Shown here piece by piece: positions 1-6,064 of a DNA stretch of 8,589 bases. Within the stretch, counting starts at the first letter, position 1; each line of letters starts with the position of its first letter. This stretch comes from Actinomycetota bacterium (lineage in GTDB: Bacteria; Actinomycetota; Thermoleophilia; Gaiellales; Gaiellaceae), in NCBI GenBank assembly GCA_013812465.1, contig JACCTK010000323.1, forward strand, positions 1-8,589, written 5' to 3'. A model generated the notes under the pieces. It saw only the letters and a list, made by a program, of their open reading frames with translations, had not been told where the DNA came from and searched no databases. A program made the position numbers and the translations under genes.

Positions 1-40
1 CGACCTCCCGGCCGGGGTCGACATCGAGATCAAGCTATGA
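1..40 (+). CDS. rpsJ: 30S ribosomal protein S10, 3' end only
   Basis: Only the last 12 complete codons and the TGA stop (38-40) lie in the window. They read DLPAGVDIEIKL, which matches the well-conserved C-terminus of bacterial S10 (the usual ending is close to LPAGVDVEIKL). S10 sits in the 30S head and also acts as NusE in transcription antitermination; that is family knowledge, and neither role can be examined from this fragment. It is immediately upstream of rplC, as in the canonical S10 operon. The final Leu codon and the stop lie in the 5' arm of a perfect 12-bp inverted repeat (35-61), so a terminating ribosome would sit on that hairpin. The start lies outside the window. Confidence 0.93.
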   Translation, partial: DLPAGVDIEIKL

Positions 41-61
41 AATTGCTTCGCAATTTCATAG
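35..61 (+). repeat. Perfect 12-bp inverted repeat at the rpsJ stop
   Basis: The arm CTATGAAATTGC (35-46) is exactly complementary to GCAATTTCATAG (50-61), with a TTC triloop. The patch is AT-rich, in contrast to the very GC-rich surroundings. It overlaps the last codon and stop of rpsJ. No T-run follows on either strand, so it is not a canonical intrinsic terminator. It could be an mRNA stability or processing hairpin, a partial attenuator, or a copy of a dispersed palindromic repeat. It is the first of three tandem hairpins before rplC. Confidence 0.85.
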
Positions 62-75
62 TAGAAAGGCATTGC

Positions 76-91
76 CGCGCGCTTGCGCGCG
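76..91 (+). repeat. GC-only inverted repeat, middle hairpin of the rpsJ-rplC gap
   Basis: Seven alternating C/G bases (76-82) are complementary to 85-91 across a TT spacer. In RNA the realistic loop is four bases (CUUG, 82-85), leaving a 6-bp stem. Alternating CG sequence forms palindromes easily by chance in GC-rich DNA, so on its own this would carry little weight. It is listed because it lies exactly between two much less likely perfect palindromes in the only sizeable intergenic gap of the window. Confidence 0.6.
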
Positions 92-101
92 CCACTTCCT
101 A

Positions 102-126
102 TCACTTTCGCCGGAGGCGAAAGTGA
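102..126 (+). promoter_or_regulatory. 11-bp hairpin enclosing the rplC ribosome binding site and start codon
   Basis: TCACTTTCGCC (102-112) is exactly complementary to GGCGAAAGTGA (116-126), with a GGA loop (113-115). The Shine-Dalgarno GGAGG (113-117) occupies the loop and the first two stem bases. The GTG start of rplC (123-125) is paired with bases 103-105 in the distal stem. If it forms in the mRNA, this structure would hide the start codon and part of the ribosome binding site, the usual geometry of a translational control hairpin. Whether it regulates L3 synthesis is inference; it could also be a tolerated palindromic insertion whose sequence was adopted as the ribosome binding site. 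Confidence 0.6.
113..117 (+). promoter_or_regulatory. Shine-Dalgarno of rplC
   Basis: GGAGG lies 5 nt before the GTG at 123. This, with the protein alignment, fixes the rplC start at GTG 123 rather than at the upstream in-frame TTG at 72. The site lies in the apex of the 102-126 hairpin. Confidence 0.8.
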
Positions 127-737
127 AGGGGATTCTCGGCAAGAAGCTCGGCATGACCCAGGTCTTCGATCCGGAGAGCGGCCGCATGTCCGCGGTCACC
201 GTGATCCAGGCCGGGCCGTGCCCGGTGGTCCAGGTGAAGACGGTCGACACGGACGGCTACGACGCCGTGCAGCTCGCGTTCGAGCCCGTTGCCGAGCGAA
301 AGCTCTCCAAGCCGGAGAAGGGACATCTCGCGAAGGCCGGCGCCGCGCCCCATCGGCATCTCGTCGAGATGCGGGGCGAGAGCGGACTGACGGTTGGCGA
401 GACGGTGACGGTCGAGTCGTTCGAGCCGGGCGAGGCGATCAAGGTGTCCGGGGTCTCGATCGGCAAGGGTTTCCAGGGCACGATCAAGCGCCACGGCTTC
501 ACGCGCGGCCCGGTCTCCCACGGCTCGCACAACGTCCGTAAGCCGGGGTCGATCGGCGCTTCCGCGACGCCGTCCCGCGTCTTCAAGGGGATGCGGATGT
601 CGGGCCGCATGGGCGGCGTCCGAGTCACTCAGCCGGGGCTCGTCGTGCACGAGATCGATGTCGACCGCAATCTCCTCCTCGTCCGGGGCTCCGTTCCCGG
701 GCCGGCGAGCGGGCTCGTCGAGATCCGGGAGGCGTGA
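123..737 (+). CDS. rplC: 50S ribosomal protein L3
   Basis: L3 is an early-assembly 50S protein that binds 23S rRNA near its 3' end and sends a long loop towards the peptidyl transferase centre. The predicted protein is 204 residues, the usual length. It begins MKGILGKKLGMTQVF, the typical L3 N-terminus. The central loop that approaches the catalytic centre spans about residues 115-165 and contains GFQGTIKRHGF, SHGSHNVRKPGSIGAS and RVFKGMRMSGRMGG. The reading frame stays open upstream to a TTG at 72, but the extra residues would be encoded by the palindromes and do not resemble L3, so GTG 123 with its GGAGG was chosen. The stop overlaps the rplD start by one base. It is the only gene here separated from its upstream neighbour by a long gap (82 nt). 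Confidence 0.96.
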   Translation: MKGILGKKLGMTQVFDPESGRMSAVTVIQAGPCPVVQVKTVDTDGYDAVQLAFEPVAERKLSKPEKGHLAKAGAAPHRHLVEMRGESGLTVGETVTVESFEPGEAIKVSGVSIGKGFQGTIKRHGFTRGPVSHGSHNVRKPGSIGASATPSRVFKGMRMSGRMGGVRVTQPGLVVHEIDVDRNLLLVRGSVPGPASGLVEIREA

Positions 738-1384
738 TGGCAACGGCGCCGAAAGCCCCCGTGCTGGGCGGAGCGAACGCGAAGGACGTGACGCTCGACG
801 CGTCTGTATTTGCTGCGGAGCTGAAGCCGCACCTCGTGCACGAGACGGTTCGGGCGGAGATGAATGCCGCCCGGGCGGGAACGCGGGGCGGAAAGAGCCG
901 TGGGCTCGTTGCCGGCGGTCGCGCCAAGCCGTTTCGTCAGAAGGGAACCGGACGCGCCCGCGCGGGAACGACTCGCGCGCCGCAGTGGACCGGCGGAGGC
1001 ATGGCCTTCCCGCCCGGCATGCGGAGCTTCGAGGTCAAGGTGAACCGCAAGGTGCGCCGGGCGGCGCTCAAGGGCGCCCTGACCAATCACGTCGAGAACG
1101 GAACCTTCGCGCTGCTCGACGGCTCTTCTTTCGACGCGCCCTCGACCCGAAGGGCCGCGGAGCTGCTCTCCGACTGGTCCGACCGTCCGACGCTCGTCGT
1201 CGCGAACGAGGACGAGGAGGTCCTCGTCAAATCGTTCCGGAATCTCGACCGGGTGCTCGTACTGGCCCCGGCCGAGCTCGAGGTCGTCTCCCTCGTGTGG
1301 GCCCGCTCGCTCCTCGTGACCGAAGCCGCCCTCCCGCTCGTCCTCGCCCGGGCGGGCGCCGACAGCCAGGAGAACGGTTCATGA
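737..1384 (+). CDS. rplD: 50S ribosomal protein L4
   Basis: L4 (also uL4) binds 23S rRNA domain I; its extended loop lines the constriction of the peptide exit tunnel. In E. coli it also represses its own operon through the S10 leader, but that leader lies outside this window. The 215-residue protein is of normal length. The conserved tunnel loop covers about residues 41-95 and includes KPFRQKGTGRARAGTTR and PQWTGGG; the C-terminal half is the globular alpha/beta domain. I chose ATG 737, with GGGAGG at 727-732 and a 4-nt spacer. The GTG at 734 directly before it is only one base from that site. The start overlaps the rplC stop by one base and the end overlaps rplW by four (ATGA), so translation is probably coupled. 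Confidence 0.96.
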   Translation: MATAPKAPVLGGANAKDVTLDASVFAAELKPHLVHETVRAEMNAARAGTRGGKSRGLVAGGRAKPFRQKGTGRARAGTTRAPQWTGGGMAFPPGMRSFEVKVNRKVRRAALKGALTNHVENGTFALLDGSSFDAPSTRRAAELLSDWSDRPTLVVANEDEEVLVKSFRNLDRVLVLAPAELEVVSLVWARSLLVTEAALPLVLARAGADSQENGS

Positions 1385-1677
1385 GTCTCCATCCCAATCA
1401 GGTCCTGCTGGCTCCCGTGGTGTCGGAGAAGAGCTACTCGCTCATCTCCGACCGTAAGTACACCTTCCGCGTTCACGAGGACGCCCACAAGACGCAGGTG
1501 CGGCAGGCAGTCGAGGAGCTCTTCGACGTGAAAGTGCAGAAGGTGGCGATCCTCAAGGTGCAGTCGAAGCCAAAGCGCCGTGGATTCACGAAGGGCCGCA
1601 GGCCGGGCTGGAAGAAGGCGATCGTCCAGCTCCGCGAAGGACATGAGATCGAGATCTTCGAGGGGGCCACCGTCTAA
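1381..1677 (+). CDS. rplW: 50S ribosomal protein L23
   Basis: L23 surrounds the exit of the nascent peptide tunnel and is the docking site for trigger factor and the signal recognition particle (family knowledge). The protein has 98 residues, normal for L23. It contains [20 protein letters not shown] near the N-terminus, then the [20 protein letters not shown] helix-strand, then the basic loop [22 protein letters not shown]. The start is the ATG of an ATGA overlap with the rplD stop. A longer open frame runs upstream through rplD from 658, but its extra 241 residues are an out-of-frame reading of rplC/rplD and are not part of the gene. The TAA stop shares its last base with the rplB start. 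Confidence 0.95.
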   Translation: MSLHPNQVLLAPVVSEKSYSLISDRKYTFRVHEDAHKTQVRQAVEELFDVKVQKVAILKVQSKPKRRGFTKGRRPGWKKAIVQLREGHEIEIFEGATV

Positions 1678-2522
1678 TGGCTCTCCGTAAGTACAAGCCG
1701 ACGAGTCCCGGGCGGCGCTTCATGGCGACCTCTGGATTCGAGGAGATCACGAAGGCGCAGCCCGAGAAGACGCTCTTGGAGCCGCTGACCAAGAAGGGCG
1801 GTCGCAACAACCGCGGCCGGATCACCACCCGTCACCAGGGTGGCGGCCACAAGCGGCGCTTCCGCACGATCGACTTCAAGCGCACGAAGGACGGCGTCCC
1901 TGCCAGGGTGGCGGCGATCGAGTACGACCCCAACCGCTCGGCGCGGATCGCGCTCCTGCACTACGCCGACGGCGCGAAGGCGTACATCCTCGCGGCCTCG
2001 CGGCTGCGCGTCGGCTCGACGGTCGAGTCCGGTCCGAACGCCGACATCAAACCCGGCAACGCGCTCCCGCTGGCCAACATTCCGACCGGAACGCTGGTGC
2101 ACTCGGTGGAGCTCAAGCCGGGCCAGGGTGGCCGCATGGCACGCTCGGCAGGCTCCTCTGTCCAGCTCGTGGCGAAGGACGGTGACCACGGCGTGCTGCG
2201 GCTCCCCTCGGGCGAGCTACGCCGCGTGCTGCTCACCTGCCGTGCGACGGTGGGCCAGGTCGGAAACACGGATCACGCCAACCAGACCAGCGGCAAAGCG
2301 GGCCGGAGCCGGTGGCTGGGCAAGCGGCCGACGGTGCGCGGCTCGGCGATGAACCCGGTCGATCACCCGCACGGCGGCGGCGAGGGCAAGTCGAAGGGCG
2401 GTCGCCACCCGGTCACGCCTTGGGGCGTGCCGACGCTCGGCAAGCGCACACGCCGAAAGCACAAGGAGTCCGACAAGCTGATCGTCCGCGGCCGGCGCCG
2501 CGGCAAGGAGAGGAAGCGCTAG
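1677..2522 (+). CDS. rplB: 50S ribosomal protein L2
   Basis: L2 is one of the most conserved ribosomal proteins. It is needed for subunit association and for peptidyl transferase activity in reconstitution studies. The 281-residue protein is slightly longer than the common 273-277, with the excess in a basic C-terminal tail (RRRGKERKR). Diagnostic segments are [10 protein letters not shown] at residues 7-15, the [18 protein letters not shown]-binding stretch at about 55-69, the central OB/SH3-type barrels, and [18 protein letters not shown] at about 222-239. The last includes the conserved His (residue 230) that corresponds, as I recall the alignment, to E. coli His229. The ATG overlaps the rplW stop by one base; rpsS follows after 3 nt. 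Confidence 0.97.
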   Translation: MALRKYKPTSPGRRFMATSGFEEITKAQPEKTLLEPLTKKGGRNNRGRITTRHQGGGHKRRFRTIDFKRTKDGVPARVAAIEYDPNRSARIALLHYADGAKAYILAASRLRVGSTVESGPNADIKPGNALPLANIPTGTLVHSVELKPGQGGRMARSAGSSVQLVAKDGDHGVLRLPSGELRRVLLTCRATVGQVGNTDHANQTSGKAGRSRWLGKRPTVRGSAMNPVDHPHGGGEGKSKGGRHPVTPWGVPTLGKRTRRKHKESDKLIVRGRRRGKERKR

Positions 2523-2525
2523 TAG

Positions 2526-2813
2526 ATGAGTAGGTCTTCCAAGAAAGGGCCATTCGTCCAGGACCGGCTGTTGAGCCGGATCGAGGCGATGAACGCGACC
2601 GGCGAGAAGCGGATGGTGCGCACCTGGTCGCGCACATCGACCGTCTTCCCCGAGATGGTGGGGCACACGATCGCGGTCCACGACGGCCGCAAGCACGTGC
2701 CGGTCTTCCTGCCCGAGCAGATGGTCGGTCACAAGCTCGGCGAGTTCGCGCCGACGCGGACCTTCCGGAGCCATTCCGGCGACCGGCAAGCTCAAGTGAA
2801 GAAACGGACATGA
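2526..2813 (+). CDS. rpsS: 30S ribosomal protein S19
   Basis: S19 is a 30S head protein that pairs with S13 and contacts the A-site tRNA and the 50S bridge. The protein has 95 residues (usual 91-95). It starts [16 protein letters not shown], close to the standard RSxKKGPFxDxxLL, and carries the conserved [23 protein letters not shown] and the [12 protein letters not shown] signature. The start ATG lies 3 nt after the rplB stop, with purine-rich GGAG/AGGA sequences at about 2507-2514 as a rather distant ribosome binding site. The end overlaps rplV by four bases (ATGA). Confidence 0.96.
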   Translation: MSRSSKKGPFVQDRLLSRIEAMNATGEKRMVRTWSRTSTVFPEMVGHTIAVHDGRKHVPVFLPEQMVGHKLGEFAPTRTFRSHSGDRQAQVKKRT

Positions 2814-3307
2814 GCGTGGCATTGACGGATGATCGGCAGCGGGTGCGTGCCCAAGCAAAGTGGGTGCGAACGTCTGCGCGGAAAGCGCGGCTCGTGCTCG
2901 ACCACATCCGCGGGCGCTCGGTTCCGGAGGCTCGCACGATCCTCGCCTTCACCACGCGAGCAGCAGCTATCGACATCGAGAGAGTGCTCCGGTCAGCTGT
3001 CGCGAATGCCGAGGCGAATCACGGTCTGGACGGCGACGATCTCGTCGTCGAGGTCGCGTACGCCGACGAGGGCCCGACGCTGAAGCGCTGGAAGCCACGC
3101 GCGCGCGGCCGGGTCAACCGCATTCGCAAGCGCACGTGCCATGTGACGCTCGTGCTTGCCGAGATTCCGGAGACGTCAACCCGGCGTCGACGCCGACCGC
3201 GGGCCGATGCGCCGGTCACGACTGCCGCGCCGGCGACCGAGGGCACACCTCCCGCCGCGAAGCCGAAGGTCTCGAGACGACGAAGGAAGAAGGAGGCTGT
3301 CGCGTAA
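2810..3307 (+). CDS. rplV: 50S ribosomal protein L22 with basic C-terminal extension
   Basis: L22 contacts all domains of 23S rRNA; its long beta-hairpin forms part of the tunnel constriction next to L4. Residues 1-119 are an ordinary L22 core: [18 protein letters not shown], the [12 protein letters not shown] helix, and the tunnel hairpin at about 87-116 ([20 protein letters not shown]). The usual length is about 110-120, but this protein has 165 residues. The extra part, about 120-165, has an Arg cluster (RRRRR, 125-129), an Ala/Pro/Thr linker and a second basic cluster (RRRRKK, 156-161). Extensions of this kind occur in some actinobacterial L22 proteins, as far as I recall. The ATG overlaps the rpsS stop by four bases and the TAA overlaps the rpsC start by one. 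Confidence 0.95.
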   Translation: MSVALTDDRQRVRAQAKWVRTSARKARLVLDHIRGRSVPEARTILAFTTRAAAIDIERVLRSAVANAEANHGLDGDDLVVEVAYADEGPTLKRWKPRARGRVNRIRKRTCHVTLVLAEIPETSTRRRRRPRADAPVTTAAPATEGTPPAAKPKVSRRRRKKEAVA

Positions 3308-4308
3308 TGGGCCAAAAGGTGCATCCCGGCGGGTTCCGCGTCGGCGTCATCCACGACTGGAAGTCGAACTGGTGGACGGGGCGTCAGGAGTTCGCGGGCT
3401 ACCTGCTCGAAGACGTGAAGATCCGCAAGCACATCCTCGGCAAGCTCTCGCATGCGGGGCTCTCCGACATCCTGATCCGCAAGGACAAGCAGCGGATCAC
3501 CATTGACATCTACACGGCGCGCCCCGGCATCGTCATCGGCAAGTCCGGTGTGGAGGTCGACGCGCTGCGCCGGGACCTGCATGCGCTGACGCAGAAGAAC
3601 GTGCACATCAACATCAACGAGATCAAGCGTCCCGAGCTCGACGCGAAGCTCGTCGCCCAGTCGATCGCCGAGCAGCTCGAGAACCGCGTGAGCTTCCGCC
3701 GCGCGATGAAGCGCTCACTGGCCTCGGCGATGCGATCCGGAGCTCAGGGGATCAAGATCACCGCCGCGGGGCGTCTCACCGGTGGCGAGATGAGCCGCCG
3801 CGAGATGTACTCCGAGGGCCGGGTGCCGCTGCACACGATTCGCGCGGACATCGACTACGGCCAGGCGGAGGCGAAGACGACAGCCGGACAGGTCGGCGTC
3901 AAGGTCTGGATCAACAAAGGCGAGATCATGCCCGAGGGCTTCGAAGGCGCTGGCGGTCGCGACTCGCGGCTCGGCGACCAGGATCAGGCGCGCCGGCGAC
4001 AAGGCTCGTCCGGCGAAGGGCTTGGGGCTTCTCGAGAGGGTCGCGGGCGCACTGTCGACCGCGAGGGTCTCGGCATCGTCCAGCGCAAGCGAAAGGGACA
4101 ACGTCCCGGCGGCCGCGCCACCCAGCGGCCGCGCGGTGAAGATGTGGGCGCCACGGCTACCGCTACCGAGGCGGAGGCGCAACCGGTGGAGGCTGAGAAC
4201 GTGGCGACGCCCGAGGTCACGCCCGAGGTGACGCCTGAGGTGGCCCCCGAGCCTGCTCCGGCCGAGGACGAGTCAAGCCTCGCCCCAACGTCCGAGGGTG
4301 ACGCCTGA
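3307..4308 (+). CDS. rpsC: 30S ribosomal protein S3 with long basic-acidic C-terminal tail
   Basis: S3 lies at the mRNA entry channel of the 30S head and contributes to ribosomal helicase activity. Residues 1-214 form a complete core. The N-terminus is [14 protein letters not shown] type II KH domain follows with its GxxG loop in GIVIGKSG (74-81). RRAMKRS (131-137) has Arg131, Arg132 and Lys135, the residues linked to helicase function in E. coli. The C-terminal core contains [27 protein letters not shown]. The protein is 333 residues, about 100 more than a typical S3. The tail is basic and Gly/Arg-rich at about 215-277, then acidic at 278-333 with three TPEV repeats (301-312). The tail stays in frame to an ATG-overlapping stop, so it looks genuine. 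The start shares one base with the rplV stop. Confidence 0.95.
   Translation: MGQKVHPGGFRVGVIHDWKSNWWTGRQEFAGYLLEDVKIRKHILGKLSHAGLSDILIRKDKQRITIDIYTARPGIVIGKSGVEVDALRRDLHALTQKNVHININEIKRPELDAKLVAQSIAEQLENRVSFRRAMKRSLASAMRSGAQGIKITAAGRLTGGEMSRREMYSEGRVPLHTIRADIDYGQAEAKTTAGQVGVKVWINKGEIMPEGFEGAGGRDSRLGDQDQARRRQGSSGEGLGASREGRGRTVDREGLGIVQRKRKGQRPGGRATQRPRGEDVGATATATEAEAQPVEAENVATPEVTPEVTPEVAPEPAPAEDESSLAPTSEGDA
4207..4254 (+). repeat. 12-nt tandem repeat in the rpsC tail
   Basis: There are three copies of a 12-nt unit, ACGCCCGAGGTC and close variants (4207-4218, 4219-4230, 4231-4242), then a degenerate fourth (4243-4254). They encode [16 protein letters not shown] (S3 residues 301-316). This is an in-frame microsatellite-like repeat, so copy number could vary between strains without breaking the frame. 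Confidence 0.85.
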
Positions 4309-4733
4309 TGCTGATGCCGCGCAAGACGAAGTTCCGCCGCCATCACCGGGGGCGTCGTGCGGGCTTGTCCAAGGGCCAAACGACGGTGCAGTTCGGGGAT
4401 TACGGGCTCAAGAGCATGGAGGCAGGTTGGATCTCGAACCGCCAGATCGAAGCCGCCCGCATCGCGGCCACCAGAAAGATCCGCCGAAGCGGCAAGGTCT
4501 GGATCAACCTCTTTCCAGACAAGCCCTTCACCAAGAAGCCGGCCGAGACCCGCATGGGCTCCGGCAAGGGCTCTCCCGAGGGTTGGGTCGCGGTCGTCAA
4601 GCCAGGCCGGGTCATGTTCGAGCTCGCCGGGGTCGACGAGGAGCTGGCGAAGGAAGCGCTCCGGCTCGCCGGCCAGAAGCTGCCCGTGAGGACGAAGTTC
4701 GTAAAGAGGGAGGCCGATCTCTTTGAGAGCTAG
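4308..4733 (+). CDS. rplP: 50S ribosomal protein L16
   Basis: L16 binds helix 38 and the A-site side of the peptidyl transferase region and is a late-assembly 50S protein. The 141-residue product is of normal length. It begins [16 protein letters not shown], the classic start, and contains [28 protein letters not shown] and [21 protein letters not shown]. Arg82 in RMGSGKG is in the position of the Arg hydroxylated in E. coli L16. The ATG at 4308 overlaps the rpsC TGA by one base. The methionine two codons later (4314) is a possible alternative but would remove the conserved ML. Its 3' end overlaps rpmC by 11 nt. Confidence 0.97.
   Translation: MLMPRKTKFRRHHRGRRAGLSKGQTTVQFGDYGLKSMEAGWISNRQIEAARIAATRKIRRSGKVWINLFPDKPFTKKPAETRMGSGKGSPEGWVAVVKPGRVMFELAGVDEELAKEALRLAGQKLPVRTKFVKREADLFES
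4706..4713 (+). promoter_or_regulatory. Shine-Dalgarno of rpmC
   Basis: GAGGGAGG lies inside the 3' end of rplP, 9 nt before the TTG at 4723. It supports TTG as the true rpmC start. Confidence 0.75.
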
Positions 4734-4923
4734 AGAGTTGCGAGCTCTGTCCGATGACGAGCTCGACCGGAAGATGGCCGAGACGCGGAGGGAGCTCTTC
4801 AACCTGCACTTCCAGACCGCCACCGGCGTGCTCGAGAACAGCGCCCGGCTGCGCACCGCCAAACGCGAGATCGCGCGCATCCTGACCGTCAAGAGCGAGC
4901 GTGCCAGAGGGCTGACGACATGA
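4723..4923 (+). CDS. rpmC: 50S ribosomal protein L29
   Basis: L29 is a small two-helix protein near the tunnel exit, next to L23, contributing to the trigger factor and SRP docking area. The 66-residue protein reads [20 protein letters not shown] then [14 protein letters not shown], a near-consensus L29 with the family signature around LFNLxFQ. The start is TTG, 11 nt inside the end of rplP. It is chosen because GAGGGAGG precedes it at proper distance and the resulting MRARELR matches the family N-terminus; no ATG or GTG exists in frame nearby. The TGA stop overlaps the rpsQ ATG by four bases. Confidence 0.93.
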   Translation: MRARELRALSDDELDRKMAETRRELFNLHFQTATGVLENSARLRTAKREIARILTVKSERARGLTT

Positions 4924-5699
4924 CCGAGGAGAATGTGAACCGAAGCGAAGAGACCCAGGACGAGACCGTGACCGACGCCGCCCCTGAGGAGGCATCGTCC
5001 GGGACGACCGATGCCCCGGACGGGGTGGCGGACGTCGAGAACGTGCCGGACGAGGCGGCGCCCGACGGCGAGCCTGCGGCGGCTCCCGAGCCGCCCGAGA
5101 CCGAGCCGGCAACCGAGGCGCCTGCGCCGGCAGCGGAAGGCTCTTCGGCCCCGGAGGCCGAGGCGGTAGGCGACGAGCCTGTTGCGGAAGCGACTCCGGT
5201 CGTCGAAGAGGAGCCCGCTGCGGAAACCGTCGAGACGGGCGATGAGGAACCTGCCACCGAGGAGACTTCGGCCTCGAGCGAGAGCTCGGAGTCCCCTGAG
5301 CCCGAGCCGGCCGCGGCCGCCGCAGTCTCCGAGCCCAAGAAGAAGAAGAAGCGCCTACCGCGCGCGCTCCGCCCCCAGCGGACGAAGACGAAGCGCGAGC
5401 GACCCGCTGAGCGCAAGCCGATCAGCCGCCTCCCGAAGCCGGAGCACGCTCGCGGGCGCCGTCAGGAGCGCCAGGGCGAGGTCGTGTCCGCGGCCTCCGA
5501 CAAGACGATTGTCGTCCGCGTCGACACCGTGAAGGTGCATCCGATGTACAAGAAGGTGATTCGCCGAAGCACCAAGCTCCACGCGCACGACGCGGAGAAC
5601 CAGGCGAAGATCGGCGACGTCGTCCGCATCGTGGAGACCAGGCCGATCTCGAAGCAGAAGCGCTGGCGCCTGCAAGAAGTCGTCGAGGCTGCCAAGTGA
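4920..5699 (+). CDS. rpsQ: 30S ribosomal protein S17 with very long acidic-basic N-terminal extension
   Basis: S17 is a primary 16S rRNA-binding protein in the 30S body with an OB fold. Only the last 80 or so of the 259 residues (about 179-259) are the S17 core: [60 protein letters not shown]. The usual S17 is about 80-110 residues. Residues 1-139 have about 42 Asp/Glu, one basic residue (Arg8), many Ala/Pro/Thr/Ser and no evident fold. Residues 140-181 are highly basic, starting with five lysines. The ATG overlaps the rpmC stop (ATGA) and has AGAGGG at 4906-4911. No in-frame start next to the core has a convincing ribosome binding site, so the extension is very likely translated. The end overlaps rplN by four bases (GTGA). 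Confidence 0.93.
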   Translation: MTEENVNRSEETQDETVTDAAPEEASSGTTDAPDGVADVENVPDEAAPDGEPAAAPEPPETEPATEAPAPAAEGSSAPEAEAVGDEPVAEATPVVEEEPAAETVETGDEEPATEETSASSESSESPEPEPAAAAAVSEPKKKKKRLPRALRPQRTKTKRERPAERKPISRLPKPEHARGRRQERQGEVVSAASDKTIVVRVDTVKVHPMYKKVIRRSTKLHAHDAENQAKIGDVVRIVETRPISKQKRWRLQEVVEAAK

Positions 5700-6064
5700 T
5701 CCAGCAGGAATCCAGGCTGCGGGTGGCGGACAACACGGGCGCGCGGGAGATCCTGTGCATCCGCGTCCTCGGGGGCTCTCACCGCCGCTACGCGCGGGTG
5801 GGGGACATCATCATTGCTACCGTGAAGTCGGCCACGCCCCAGGGCGCGGTCAAGAAAGGTGAGGTCGTGCGGGCGGTTGTCGTGCGCACGAAGAAGCCCT
5901 ACGGCCGGGACGACGGCACGCTCATCGGTTTCGACGAGAACGCCGCCGTCCTCATCGATCCGCAATCCAACCCGCGCGGGACGCGCATCTTCGGCCCCGT
6001 CGCGCGCGAGCTCCGCGAGAAGAACTTCATGAAGATCGTCAGCCTGGCCCCGGAGGTCTTGTAA
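5696..6064 (+). CDS. rplN: 50S ribosomal protein L14
   Basis: L14 is a beta-barrel 50S protein at the subunit interface and the binding site for the silencing factor RsfS. The 122-residue product has the exact family length and contains [18 protein letters not shown], then [48 protein letters not shown] and [13 protein letters not shown]. The start is GTG 5696 in a GTGA overlap with the rpsQ stop. It is classically the first gene of the spc operon; here nothing separates it from the S10 operon, so no separate promoter region is visible. The TAA stop abuts the rplX start. Confidence 0.97.
   Translation: MIQQESRLRVADNTGAREILCIRVLGGSHRRYARVGDIIIATVKSATPQGAVKKGEVVRAVVVRTKKPYGRDDGTLIGFDENAAVLIDPQSNPRGTRIFGPVARELREKNFMKIVSLAPEVL
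6052..6056 (+). promoter_or_regulatory. Shine-Dalgarno of rplX
   Basis: GGAGG inside the last codons of rplN, 8 nt before GTG 6065. It favours GTG 6065 over the in-frame GTG at 6071 and ATG at 6077. Confidence 0.75.

Noticed and set aside
35..61. Intrinsic terminator after rpsJ
   Set aside because: The stem is good but no T-run follows on either strand, the stem is AT-rich, and essential co-operonic genes follow directly.
72..122. In-frame upstream extension of rplC beginning at TTG 72, with an AAAGG at 65-69
   Set aside because: The extra 17 residues are encoded by palindromic sequence, do not resemble any L3 N-terminus, and the AAAGG is only 2 nt from the TTG. GTG 123 with GGAGG gives the consensus MKGILGKKLGMTQ.
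658..1380. 241-codon upstream extension of the rplW frame
   Set aside because: It is an out-of-frame reading of rplC/rplD. L23 homology begins at ATG 1381 with an ATGA overlap.
3949..4200. Possible frameshift creating the S3 tail
   Set aside because: I read the other two frames; neither gives a recognisable S3 ending, and the in-frame tail runs to a stop overlapping the rplP start in the same manner as the other junctions. Still only checkable by comparison.
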